Below are positions 24,676 to 35,097 of a stretch of DNA of 64,000 nt, one piece after another; positions within the stretch are counted from its first letter, which is position 1, and the number at the start of each line of letters is the position of its first letter. The notes under the pieces were generated by a model. That model was not told the origin of the DNA and did not search any database. It saw nothing but the letters and a program-made list of their open reading frames with translations. Source of the stretch: Pectinophora gossypiella (lineage: Eukaryota > Arthropoda > Insecta > Lepidoptera > Gelechiidae); contig NC_065417.1 in the NCBI RefSeq assembly GCF_024362695.1, forward strand, positions 5,511,001 through 5,575,000, given 5' to 3'. The position numbers and the translations under genes are program-made.

Positions 24676-24862
24676 TGAGAGAAGCGTGTCAGGGTCGAAG
24701 CAAATGGAATTCCATAGTCTCTTGAAGACAGAAAACAAATTCAAGAAATCACATGAAGAAAAATTTCATTTGACCAGGCTATGTTCCTTTGCCTGCTCCT
24801 TCTCGGGGCAAAAAAAAAAGTCTCTGTTTACCCCGGTGGGAAATAGGCGGGAGTTTATCATA
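24676..24862 (+). mobile_element. LINE 3' end, TATG-tail family, interrupted by a small insertion
   Basis: gcgtgtcagggtcgaagcaa to ccatagtctct (24676-24722), then a 96-bp insertion, then tctctgtttaccccggtgg to gcgggagtttatca (24821-24862). Its right end is only about 20 bp from the donor side of nuf exon D. Confidence 0.78.
24723..24818 (+). mobile_element. Small retroposed sequence with poly(A) tail and 7-bp duplication
   Basis: About 96 bp end in a run of ten A. AGTCTCT flanks it (24716-24722 and 24819-24825), and the other copies of the host LINE show the uninterrupted site. The body (for example gaccaggctatgttccttt) matches nothing else in the window. Its source RNA is unknown. Confidence 0.65.
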
Positions 24863-24881
24863 TAAGAATCATCAATCTTAC

Positions 24882-24999
24882 CTTAAAGTTGAGACCCTGT
24901 ACGTCTTCCTCTAGCGAGACATCAGAGTACATATCGTCGGCCGGCTCGCCGCCAGACCCGCAGCCCGACGAGTTGAATGACGACGAGCGGTACAGCTGA
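24882..24999 (-). CDS. nuf: nuf / Rab11-FIP3/4-like gene, internal coding exon D
   Basis: The exon is 118 bp, with acceptor ttattgttgacag and donor AAG|gtaaga. Its first base completes a Ser codon with exon C. It then encodes 39 residues: QLYRSSSFNSSGCGSG, GEPADDMYSDVSLEEDV, QGLNFK, ending in phase 0. As I recall the family, class II Rab11-FIPs carry the same pattern just before the long coiled coil: a serine-rich 'SSNFSSS' block, an acidic 'DLF/DMYSD' block, then a stretch of the type 'EKVSFLEKKV'. The coiled coil and the Rab11-binding domain should therefore be in exons at lower coordinates, and I find none between here and the left edge. A hairpin lies 56-178 bp upstream of the acceptor and a small polyadenylated insertion lies 63 bp past the donor. 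Confidence 0.85.
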
Positions 25000-25054
25000 C
25001 TGTCAACAATAATACCAGCGTTGCAGGGTAGATATTCGAACACCAGTAGCCCAT

Positions 25055-25177
25055 CAAAAATATCCTAGAATCTTTTGTATTTTTGCAAATATCCAATTAG
25101 AACTTACGTATGTCGCTAACTTCCGTAAGTTCTAACTGGATATTTGCAAAAAGACCAAAGATTGTAGGATATTTTTG
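25055..25177. repeat. Hairpin with 54-bp arms next to nuf exon D
   Basis: Arms 25055-25108 and 25124-25177 pair at 50 of 54 positions around a 15-base loop (tatgtcgctaacttc). In nuf sense (minus) it lies in the intron, ending 56 bases before the acceptor of exon D. It may be a tiny MITE or a small-RNA precursor-like hairpin; nothing else in the window matches it. Confidence 0.8.
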
Positions 25178-25232
25178 CGTTCCCGGTAATGATTTATTTA
25201 TAAAAGTATTATACAACATTACAGCGTAACCT

Positions 25233-25445
25233 AATGCCACACCCCGGACAGTTCATACAAACGACCTCGTTTTACACAGACTTTACACATTGACATTATC
25301 GTACACGCGCATCTGTGTGTGTGACGTCTGACACCATACGATATGAGTCTAAACTATGTTCGAGGAGGGTGAGGTAAACCCCGCTCAGACGCTGGTAGGG
25401 AGCGGAGAGTTGCCGTTCTATATGTAGTATTATTCCTTTTTCTAT
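25233..25445. repeat. Dispersed repeat R2
   Basis: Same order of blocks as at 15531: cgacctcgttttacacagac, cattgacattatcgtacacg, gagcggagagttgccgttct. It looks like a SINE in length, but I see no clear polymerase III promoter. Confidence 0.82.
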
Positions 25446-26816
25446 GCTAATGCGCTGTATGACGAGAAAAAAAATATAAAAACTAATATACAAAATAAAC
25501 TATGAATGAAAAAAGAAACATAAGACTATAAATAACATGAAAAACACTCTCACTAATAATTACAATCATAAATTTAAAAGGTATATCTATTTATACCTAC
25601 TGTTCTTTCATCCCTCTGGAAGAATGAGGGAAGGAGTAGTAAGATTAGGACATACCCAAGATTAGACTGTTTATGTAATTATTATTAGTGGTAACCTGGT
25701 ATTTCTGTATGATGATAGCTGAGCCCAGCAGGCTTGTGATGTTGTGAGTCGTTGCGTCGGATATTTAGAGATTGTATGTGTCATATGAGCGTAAGGTACA
25801 TAAATGTATCGTGGACGAAGAGCACGAGTGTCCAATGACCATTAATTTTGTGCCACCTCACCTCTCTTCTCGTCCTGTGACGCATATTTTATTTGGTATA
25901 CGTGGTAGGTACTTATTACGTATGACCTCATGCGTGGTTAGGATGTTTCATACAAAAAATACTTTCATGGACGAACAGTCAAAACTCACGCACTATCAGA
26001 TCGACTAGAATAGAATAGAATAAACTAACAGAACAGAACGGTATCATACAACAACAGAACAGTAATTATTATTATCAGTGGTATAAAAAAATCTCTATAA
26101 AGATGGATTTGTTTTACTCCCAGTCCAGCATATTAGATTATTGAATAAGTATTATCATAGAGAAAAATATAAAAAACATTGATGTTACCGTTAGAAATGT
26201 TACAATAAAATTTACATCTATTGCGCATACCGCCATCTATCGTTTTAATGTTAAATCACTACAACGCCACTTAAGGTGGATGTTGTCGCGTGTGAAATTA
26301 ATACGAGTCGCAAGCAACCAATTGGTTCTATCGTCTTTCAATAGATGGCGCTGTATTTTTAGTTCACGCTGTACTCGCTAGGTGTCAGTGTGATCATTTT
26401 TATATTCATAGCAAAGAGTTAGTACTTGTGTTTTGGTAAAAGATAAGGTTTTACCCATAGAGATAGGAAATTATATGGAGGCGCCCTGTTCTACTATATA
26501 AACATCATCTTATACAAATATGAGTAGTTTATGAAACAGGTCGTCAATAATCGTTTTGTCTCTTTTTTACTAGTACAAAATTTCATTTGGTAAAAGAGAT
26601 AAATATATATTTGTTATTTCTAGTTATGGCAACATTTTGTGATGACGTCACAACAGCTGTAGGTGCGTGCCATTTTTCGCCATTTTATGCGCTGTGTTTT
26701 GTGGTACTTCTGCTGTCAAGTAGCTGTTTATGAGATCGTATTTTGTGTTTTGCGGATAAATTACGAGGATTTGATTTGCTAAATCGAAGTTGAAGTTGAA
26801 AAAAGTGTTATTCAAC

Positions 26817-27988
26817 ATGTCCGTGTATTGTATTGTACAGTGTGGTGCCAGAAAGGACAGAAATCAACCGTATTTGTCACTTCATAGGTTACTACCCCGT
26901 ATTCATTGAATAATACAAACAATCCTATAGATTTTGATGTTACAACGCAACTGAGCCATGAATTTGCATTAAACCTTTATATATTTTGAGTAATTGTCAT
27001 ACTACAAACCGTATTTTCCTTTGTTTTCCAATATCTTTATTCGTCATAGTCAAATTAGTGTTGCGCCAATAATACTGGCTAAGAATACTAGTAATAACTA
27101 GTATTGAACTTTAATTGAACTTTATAGAAAAAAAATTATTAAAAATAATAATTTTTACGTTAACAGGTTTCCAAGAAATAAAAGCTTGAGAAGACGATGG
27201 TTAGAGAGAGGCTGTTGGTGTTTAAATTTATATTTAAATTTCAGCCTAGCTTGCATCATCTCACTACTGGCTAGATAGATAACATATTTGTATCATGTTA
27301 TCACAACATGTTTATACTATCTATCATTCAACTACATATTATTATGTACTTAATATACTTAGTCTGTAACTATTATATGTCGAAACAATTATGAGTTATA
27401 CAAATTTTATATACATAAATGAATGTTATCTTTCATTTCAGGCCATCTTTCAATCCAAAATTGTCGACTGGATTTACTGAAACAGGTGATATTGGAAAAC
27501 TAATCCACAGCTGCAACGTCGTCTGTGCTGCCATTGCCCGTACGTCTGTCTCATAAGTCAGTACATGAAAAGGTATTTATCAAATAATTTTATATTTTTA
27601 ACATGATATAGTATAATTCAACCAGGTACACAATGCACTTAAATCAGATATATTTTAGTACATACACTGTTTTAACATTATTATTAAACTTTATTTCAGT
27701 CTGTTCAAGAAGACGCGATGAAAAAATTAAAAGATAGCCAATTTGAAGAATATTATGGAAGATCTGCAGAATAAAAATCAAATAATAAAGGGCAAAGTGT
27801 ATTGATGGAAGAATTGGCAGGACCGCAAGACTTTGAAAAGGCAGGTAAACAAATTTCAAGGTTTACCTTTGCCAAAGAAGTATTCCCAAGAAATAAGAAA
27901 GTTTGCTTTAACTTTACATTTTCTTTCTCCGAAAGCGTATAATAATTATATATGCAATGTGACAGGGTGTCACAAAGACAATTTCTAA
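26817..27988 (+). pseudogene. Decayed P-element / THAP9-like transposase gene
   Basis: Exon 1 (26817-26887) starts with ATG and encodes an N-terminus with the first zinc-ligand pair (CIVQC) of a THAP domain, ending LSLH plus a split codon at AG|gttact. After acceptor gttaacag the next exon (from 27167) restores that codon and reads RFPRNKSLRRRWLER, the classic THAP HRFP...RxxW signature. Later pieces follow acceptors tttcatttcag (27442) and ttatttcag (about 27698). At 27857-27988 the frame reads LPLPKKYSQEIRKFALTLHF, then LSPKAYN. This is the conserved start of the P-element transposase domain shared with THAP9. The gene is broken: the second zinc-ligand pair (Cys and His) is missing, stops interrupt the coiled-coil region, and the catalytic RNase H part is absent. 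THAP proteins bind DNA; the intact family cuts and pastes P elements. I found no clear terminal inverted repeats. Confidence 0.75.
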
Positions 27989-29717
27989 ACAAATTGACAC
28001 TGTTTAGATTTGTATTTATTGTAAATATAATGTAGTTACATAATAAATAATGAGTGAAATGAATACTTGCTAATAAATGCTTGCTAGATTTACGTTATAA
28101 TTTATGTTTCATTATACACTCCAGGTGGATTCGAATTGTGCGCAATAAAGAATGTAATCAATGTTATAGAGTTGTTAAGGAAACTACTTAGATAAATCTT
28201 GACAAACCCTTTACAAATACAAATATACTTTATTGCACACAACATACCAAAAAGAACAAGTTTTACACAAAACATACACGAAAAATACAGTACACCACCT
28301 AATTACCCTTTACCTTCCCTTTCTGTTCTCTTATGAATACTTATTATTATAATGCTATACCTATTATTGGTCAGCAAAAATTTAGTATCGATCGCCATCG
28401 ACTCGCAAAGAAGAAGATGCTATACCTAGTAGGTACGAGTATGGTAATCCTAGTATTGAAACAGCTTGCAGCCCTAGTAAAGGCCGCCATTTTATGCGAC
28501 GAAGTGGCACGTTTTTTTTGTAGGTATTTCCAGTCCATACTCTTATATGTCTATGGTTTTACCTGGCTAAGACATTGGAGCCGAGTTGCCGCTTTCCAGA
28601 GCTGAAACAAAGTAAATAAATAAAATAAATTGTGAGTCAAATCACAATACATTATAGGAAATCAAAGTGGAGGAACTATATTTGTTCACAACTAAAATAA
28701 AAACGGATCAAGTAGATCCTATCTTAATATAAGTACCTAGGTACCTATTAAGTTACATCATTATGCGTGAACTACTGACATTAAAATCGTCTTCATAAAC
28801 AAGCAAGCGAAGGAAGTCGTGAACCAATGAGTATCGCTCACTACGTAACCTGTCTGGCAACATAACTGAATCATAGTAAAAGTAGGCCCTATACCATTTT
28901 ATGAGACGCATGTCTTTGCTATCATGCTACGGGCACTGCATTATAAGAAGCAAAGGTACATTGTACCGTCTACACATTGTCGGATCCTTATTACTCTTAA
29001 TCTATTTATTGACCCTAATATTTTTTATGATTTGATATAATATTGTAATATAAAAATAAAATGTAAAAAAAATATCTATCCCGAAGTGTGCTACTGCCAG
29101 ACAAAGAATAAAAGTTTTATTAAAGTCGGCTCAGTAGTTTTAAACTTAAGGTACTATTATGGAAGAAAAACAATTATCTCGTTGATGTCTTTTGTATGAA
29201 GGAATGAATGAATGCGGATCCATAGAGTGGGTATTTTTAATTTTCGAATATAGATTTTGTGAGTCAACGTACATCGAACACAAAAGTCCGTTTTAATTTT
29301 ATTCGCAATGACCTATGAGCACATTGCACGCGTGTGGCCAACCGTACGTGCAGACCAAATTACCGACGACGTAGGTAATTAACTCGATTACCAAGTGCGT
29401 CCGGTGTATTCAGGTTATTCGGCAGTAGGAGAAAGAAGGAAACAGAACGCAAGCCAATTAGTACATTTTCATTGTATATAGCGGCCAAGGAATTATGTAA
29501 AGCATTGTTATTGTTATCAAGCCATAATACTCGTCATTGTGAAAACTAGATCCATATCTAGGCAGACGGTATAAACGTAACGTTTTATCTACACAAGTAC
29601 AATGTAAAATATCCACATTTTTATCGCATTTTTTCGCTTTCTAGTGCGAGACTTTCGCCTGCTTATATAAATGTTTGTGTATTTCTGCATTTGCGATATT
29701 CTTGTAATAATATTAGG

Positions 29718-30108
29718 CGATAATGGCCTCGATTCCTGCACAAACCTCCTAATTTTATTTCAAGTTATACCAGTCATTTTCTTATCCGCCGAAAAGGAGA
29801 GGGATGGTAAATTAACAGTTGTCAATTTTAAAATGAATGAATAACCCGGGCGAATAAAATAGGCATCTCGCTCATATGTAATCCGTGACGTGTGGTGTCA
29901 ACTTATTTCTGTCGGGTTATTGGCCAATATAAAATTTTGGGAGGGTTTAAACTTCTGCCTAAAATTGACATGTAACGTATTCCATAATTAAATTATGCTT
30001 GTCGATTACCCATCCGTTTCCTTTTCGGAGGATAAGAAAAATGACAGGTATAACTTATAACTTAAAATAAAATTAGATGGTGAGTACAGGAATCAGCACC
30101 ATTATTGC
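29718..30108. mobile_element. MITE with ~90-bp inverted ends
   Basis: The left end gcgataatggcctcgattcc and the reverse complement of the right end gcaataatggtgctgattcc align on through ctaattttatttcaagttat and tcttatccgccgaaaagga. A half copy lies at 47400-47520 (ccttttcggcggataagaaa). Confidence 0.78.
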
Positions 30109-30432
30109 AAGTGTTCGAGTATAAATAAATACTGTATAACATCCCTGAAAATATATTGCAATGTCTGCGAAATTCGACATCTTACCATATATAAAACGAA
30201 ATTCAAATTTTGTTACTCAACTTATGTTGGTGACGACGTTCTGAAAATGCAATAATGAAGCAAGAAACTATATAAGGATAAGACGTGAACTTTCTAACAC
30301 GTAGGCGTGTTGTTAATACCGACTTAAAGATTAAAAGGATCAAGGGAAGCCATACTATTTTGATCTTGTATAATTTTATTGAATTGAATAAGTTGTTTGA
30401 TTTAGGAGAGGCTTCTGCCGAGCAAACGTATA

Positions 30433-30660
30433 CAGGGTGTTAGTGACATCGTAACGAAAACTTTGAGGGATGATTCAGGCCATGATTCTGAGTTGATATC
30501 AAGTGGAATTTTCCGTCGCAAAAGTATGGAACGGAAAATAATTTAAATAAACTCTAAAATTTTCATAACTTCTCCGACAGGAAATTCCACTTGATATCGA
30601 CTCAGAATCATGGTCTGAATCATCCCCTTCAGTATTCGTTACAGTGTCACTAACACCCTG
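30433..30660. mobile_element. Foldback MITE, CAGGGTGTTAG family, complete
   Basis: Inverted repeats start cagggtgttagtgacatcg and include gatatcaagtggaattttcc. TATA flanks both sides, suggesting TA insertion as in Tc1/mariner-type MITEs. It is 228 bp. Confidence 0.88.
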
Positions 30661-30860
30661 TATATAGGCTGTTTATGTTTTATGTTCAGGCATGTTTTTA
30701 TCAACCTATTTATGAGTTTAACTTGACTTAGGGCGTCATGGGGGTTAAAAAGGCCACAAAATCACTTATAACCAATCTTTGAGCCATCCCGAGGTACTTA
30801 TATTATGAGGCACCATACAGGGACAAGATACCTACCAGGAAAGTAGACAGAACATGGGGA

Positions 30861-30975
30861 TTAAAAAGGCCACATCGAAGCAATTCATCTAAAAAGCAAT
30901 ATTGCTTTATGAGATTTGTTAGCATTGCGTACTTATTTTTATATGCGCAAATGACAAATTGCAATATTGCTGCAA
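30861..30975. mobile_element. MITE, AAAAAGGC family
   Basis: ttaaaaaggccacatcgaag, caattcatctaaaaagcaat and a mirrored aaattgcaatattgc. A further one-end fragment lies at 30744-30765. Confidence 0.78.
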
Positions 30976-31205
30976 TGTATACTTATGTAAATAAGCACAA
31001 CTGTAAATATATACAAAAGTGTAAAATGTATATAACAGGTACAAGAAAGAGATGTAGCTAGATTTATTCCTGTCAAGTTAAGTTCAAATTAGGCTGGTGG
31101 TTACCCGAATCAAATTCAAAAATATCTTTATACAGTTGGTAATACACACTTTGAAACGTCATTTTAAATCGGCACCATTAGTAGAGCAATCAGTTACTGG
31201 TTTGT

Positions 31206-31539
31206 CCAATGAACGGCCTCCGTGGTCCAGTGGTTGAGCGTTGGGCTCACGATCCGGAGGTCGTGGGTTCGATTCCCGGTGGGGACATATCACAAAAGTT
31301 ACTTTGTGGTCCCTAGTTTGGTTAGGACATTACAGGCTGATCACCTGATTGTCCGAAAGTAAGACGATCCGTGCTCCGGAAGGCACGTTAAGCCGTTGTT
31401 CCCGGTTTCTACTTACTGATGTAAGTACGTAGTCGTTATATGAGTCATGTCAGGGGCCTTTGGCGGCTCAATAGTGACCCTGACACCAGGTTTGATGAGG
31501 TTGGTATTCCACATCACAACCCACACGATAGAAGAAGAA
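31206..31539 (+). mobile_element. Full-length tRNA-derived SINE (family A)
   Basis: The head is tRNA-like with an A box (tggtccagtgg) and a B box (ggttcgattcc), followed by a tRNA-unrelated body (gcgcaagcc-free, with aaggcacgttaagccg and cctgacaccagg) and a gaagaagaag tail. It is flanked by a perfect 13-bp duplication GTTACTGGTTTGT (31193-31205 and 31540-31552), the mark of LINE-assisted insertion. It looks like one of the tRNA-derived SINEs common in noctuid moths. It is the most complete copy here and serves as reference for the other copies. Confidence 0.92.
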
Positions 31540-32612
31540 GTTACTGGTTTGTAAGTACTGTAAGGAAGTCTGCTGGGCTACCGCGTTTCCTTCTTATAAA
31601 ATAGATTACGCGTTCTGAAGTAAGGTGTGGACGAGTATAAGTAACTAAACGTTTGTAGTAAAAACTGTACGACTGGGTCGTTGTACCGAAGAAGTTGCAT
31701 CATCCGAGCCGCGTTGGTAATGCGAATATTATTTTGTACCAAATTGCACCTCGTTTGTACGTACTCGCATATTGAAACAATCTTCTTCTATCGTGTGGGT
31801 TGTGAGGTTGATTAAATTACCAACCCCATCAACCCACCAGGGTCATTATTGAGCCGCCATAGGCCCCTGACATGACTCATGTAACTGGGTAATTCTCACC
31901 AAATCTCGAAATTCCAGTCCTGTGAATTTATCAGAAAAACTAATCGACAGAAAAGGGATATTATTTTTTCTTTGAAAAGTATATCATTGCTGCTAACTAT
32001 GGATATTACAAAATGTGACCCAATGAGAACAAATTTTAATTTTTTTATATAAATATATCTTTGAAAATCATTCCCTCACTATGTCCCACACTCCCGATTA
32101 TAATATATTCAAGTGAATAAAATCAACTAAATTATAATATAACTGATTGCAAGTTGAACTAAACTATTAAAATATGATACATCTTCATTTATCTACTGCC
32201 ATTTATAATGAAAAGTTAATAAAAGGGGGTACAATTTATTGTAATACTTGTGTCCCATGATTGGTAATCATTCCCTCACACATCTACCGACAGTCGATTT
32301 ATAATCATACTTTTAATGATTTTGGAATGCTATCATTAGTTTTTGATAGTTGACAATACTGTCAATGTTTCAAAATGCCGATTTCACCTGGTGCGTGCAT
32401 GACTTTCTCTTGCGAAAAGCTTTAGCAAATTTATTTCAAAGTCTACTTTTTTTAACGTCATTACTCCACAATCAATAAAAATAAGAGGTAAGTAAATAAT
32501 CTAAGTTTTAATTATACTGAAATGTTTGGTATTGGGAGTAGTTTACTAACACAAAGTCGCATGCCTAAAAGTAAGGGTATGTTTACGAGATCGTTTCGTT
32601 TTTCTTCGATTT

Positions 32613-32683
32613 TGTCATTCCCTCACCATCATTCCCTCATGAAAATGTATGGTGAGGGAATGACGATTTATGAGGGAATGATT
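32613..32683. repeat. Palindromic cluster of cattccctca motifs
   Basis: Inside the DNA transposon, cattccctca occurs at 32069, 32269, 32616 and 32630, and inverted at 32653 and 32671. The central four form an imperfect palindrome (gtcattccctcaccat facing atggtgagggaatgac). Repeated subterminal motifs of this kind are commonly transposase-binding sites; that role is inferred. Confidence 0.7.
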
Positions 32684-32751
32684 TGTCTACTTAAGTTTTC
32701 TTTCGCTAACTTTCTTGCTAACCTAATTTTCGCATTGCTTTGTTGCTTTAG

Positions 32752-32890
32752 AGAAAATAACTGCAAATAGAAAGAAGTTGTCCATGGAAGAAGCTCAATT
32801 AAGAAAAAAAGAGTATGATAGAAAGCGCAGAGAGAAAATGAAATCCGACCCCGAAGGCTTAGAAAAACTTCGGCCAAAAGAAAAACTTAA
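32752..32890 (+). pseudogene. Truncated transposase exon inside the 31.9-33.0 kb element
   Basis: From the acceptor at 32751 the frame runs KITANRKKLSMEEAQL and then RKKEYDRKRREKMKSDPEG, a lysine/arginine-rich helix ending LRPKEKLK at about 32889. The frame continues into low-complexity AT-rich sequence and then into the element's right end, so the rest of the transposase is deleted. The first ATG in this exon is at 32784. The upstream exon ends at 32487 in compatible phase but has no obvious start codon. No catalytic residues remain, so mobility would need an enzyme supplied by an intact copy elsewhere. Confidence 0.55.
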
Positions 32891-33137
32891 GTACTTTTTT
32901 TCTGGGGCCTACTATATTATACATATCAAGTTACATGCATACTATGAAATTGTTGAAAAAAACCATTTAATTTACAACATTTTTTTTCACAATGTTGTGT
33001 CGACCGAATTTCGAGATTTGGTGAGAATTACCCAACTACGTACTTACATCAGTAAGTAAGTAGTAACTGGGACCAACGGCTTAAGGTGCCTTCCGAAGCA
33101 CGGATCAATCAAACAATAAACCAATGCTATTATTTAT

Positions 33138-33400
33138 AATAGGCTGATTTCCAACTAGTCAAATCAGTTACTTTTTACTAAACGTCAAAACACGAAATGA
33201 CTATGGAATTTGTATGAAAAAGCAACATGTGACGTCATAGAAAAACGTGACAAAACGTCGTAATTTTTATTACATTTTTCTTTATTAAAATTCATAAATA
33301 AGTTAAGTAAATAAAAAAAATGTTTGATCACCTTTAGATTTGTCTTTATTTTGTAATCAAAATTTTGTAATTTATAGCTTTGACCTAGGAAACTACCCAA
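33138..33400 (+). repeat. Dispersed repeat R1, copy next to a MITE
   Basis: ataggctgatttccaactag, tcagttactttttactaaac, tatggaatttgtatgaaaa, then tctttattttgtaatcaaa. Two other copies lie at 45395-45626 and 58857-59087. The nature of the family is unknown; it has no obvious coding capacity. Confidence 0.8.
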
Positions 33401-33415
33401 TTGCACCTCGTTTGC

Positions 33416-33565
33416 ACGGTCACGAGTACTAATAGGTATGTATACATTTTGATACCATGTCACATAAACTTTTTTGACAAATTGACCCGTAAGTCACATT
33501 AAATTTCAAATATGTTAGTGCGACAGGGTTCTAAAGTGGGTATATGATATTGCTCATGACTGTAC
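33416..33565. mobile_element. MITE of the CAGTCATGAG family, with paralogous empty site
   Basis: Ends cggtcacgagtactaat and, reverse complemented, cagtcatgagcaatatca. The related sequence at 31745-31775 (cctcgtttgtacgtactcg, then catattgaaacaat) shows the same flanks without the insert, which locates the insertion at a TA. A Tc1/mariner-type MITE is inferred. Confidence 0.85.
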
Positions 33566-34598
33566 TTACTTACTTGCATATTGAAACAATAGACCGATGC
33601 TATTATTTATAAATTGTACATCTTGGACGAGACTTGAAATTGCTGGACGGGTTTTTTTTACGATATTTTTTATGATTGTATGCTGTTGAATCCGTTCATG
33701 ACTTATTTATTGGTTTTGCTACCGAGATATCTGAAATGGACCATACTATTTACTTAGATTGTTTTAAGAGAAAATACACTAATCGCCATTCAATGTGGCA
33801 ACGCGGTGAGTGTCATGTCATGGGGACCTTTGCGCGGGTGAAGCGAGGGGGAGGGGATGTTTGACTACGCAGGGATTCCTGTTTGACACATTGTATATTA
33901 TTTTGTTTTTTTTAAGATGTAAATAAGTGTTGGAAGTATAAAATACATGGCTATTTTACTTAGAACAATCTGCATAATATAAAATATAAGCAACAATTTC
34001 TTTTTTTTAATAATATACTTGGCTTGCGTTTGACCACAATCTCACCTGATGGTAAGTGACCTAGAGTGGTCTAGAGTACGCTTACCTAGCAAATGCCTAT
34101 CACTCAAGCCTTATGTCAGGACACGTAATTGGTGGTTTAACACCAATATAGGTACCTAATCGGAATAAAAAATTGGTAGGTACTACAATAATTCATCCAT
34201 TAAAATTGCGAAAATAATGTCAAAAACACGCCGCCATATCATTATTCGATTTACAGCCCATCTAAAATCTATTTGTGGTAAATATCTATGATTTTGGCAT
34301 TGGATGCGTAAGAACAAGAACACTGATTGAGATAACCGCTTGACGGGATAATTGGCATCTTGCACAGACTTACAATCCAATCTTGTACAAAAGAATGTTA
34401 TGAAACTCGGTGTAGGGGTTACCTGGTAATTTTGATGCGTTTATTACAATCGCATTTAAAAAGCCGTTATGGCTTGTAAAAGCCGCCAAAAACCAAATGG
34501 CAAAGCGCATGCTTTCTGAAGGTCACGTATTAAAATTACAGTCTGGGTTATATTCAGCATGTCTCTTTCCCACAAGGGGGACACGTTATCGATAGCTG

Positions 34599-34746
34599 TA
34601 CGGTCACGAGTACTAATATGTATACACTTTGCAACCATGTCACATTAACTTTTCTGACTTTAACCATAAGCCTCATTAAAATTAAATGTCAAATATGATA
34701 GTGCGACAGGGTTCTATCTGGGTACATGATATTGCTCATGACTGTA
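34599..34746. mobile_element. MITE of the CAGTCATGAG family
   Basis: tacggtcacgagtactaata to gatattgctcatgactgta, same internal sequence (gtcacattaacttttctga, agtgcgacagggttct). Confidence 0.85.
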
Positions 34747-34821
34747 CATTCGTTTTAGGATATTGGCTGTATGACTAGGTATAGACTGTAATGGGATGAT
34801 AACATGACAGATGCTTTTAGA

Positions 34822-35042
34822 ATTGGGACATAGGCACACTCCGGAGACTTGGTACAAACAGCCTCGTTTTACACAGACAATACACATTGACATTATCGTA
34901 CACGCGTATCTGTGTGGGTGACGTCTGACTCCCATACGATTTAAGACTAAACTGTATTCGAGGGGGTGAGGTAAACCTAGCTCAGACGCTGGTGGGGAGC
35001 GGAGAGTTGCCGTTCTGTACGTAGTGTTATTCTTTATTCTAT
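34822..35042. repeat. Dispersed repeat R2
   Basis: cagcctcgttttacacagac, cattgacattatcgtacacg, gagcggagagttgccgttct. The minus-strand frame across it recurs in the other copies and is not a gene. Confidence 0.82.
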
Positions 35043-35097
35043 GACGTAATTATACCTATTACTTATTGGATATTATGTGCACTATGGTGTGGTAGGG

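Larger units (their letters stand above)
31887..33033 (+). mobile_element. Non-autonomous DNA transposon with 28-bp terminal inverted repeats, inserted in a SINE
   Basis: The ends are perfect inverted repeats of 28 bp, starting GGGTAATTCTCACC. They are flanked by a 4-bp duplication AACT (31883-31886 and 33034-33037); counting the adjacent T/A the inverted repeat is 29 bp. It interrupts a minus-strand SINE whose two halves resume exactly at the ends. Inside, a gene-like region survives: donor AG|gtaagt at 32487, acceptor ttgctttag at 32751, then an open frame reading RKKEYDRKRREKMKSDPEG and LEKLRPKEKLKY before it breaks. This basic stretch is typical of the N-termini of several insect transposases. 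A 4-bp duplication would fit Sola-type elements, but the superfamily is not established. Six copies of cattccctca lie inside. Confidence 0.85.
31783..33105 (-). mobile_element. SINE family A copy split by a DNA transposon
   Basis: The 3' part (31783-31886) starts at ttcttctatcgtgtggg and runs to ctcatgtaac. The 5' part resumes at 33034 with actacgtacttacatcag and ends near cgaagcacggatca. The repeat aaacaat flanks the whole (just left of 31783 and at about 33108), a likely target duplication. It is 5'-truncated; the tRNA head is missing. Confidence 0.85.

Noticed and set aside
31206..31539. tRNA gene, from the A and B boxes
   Set aside because: It is the head of a SINE with a 13-bp target duplication, a SINE body and a repeat tail, and sister copies exist.
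32069..32680. CRISPR-like array of cattccctca
   Set aside because: The repeats are 10 bp with irregular spacing and mixed orientation, inside a eukaryotic transposon.
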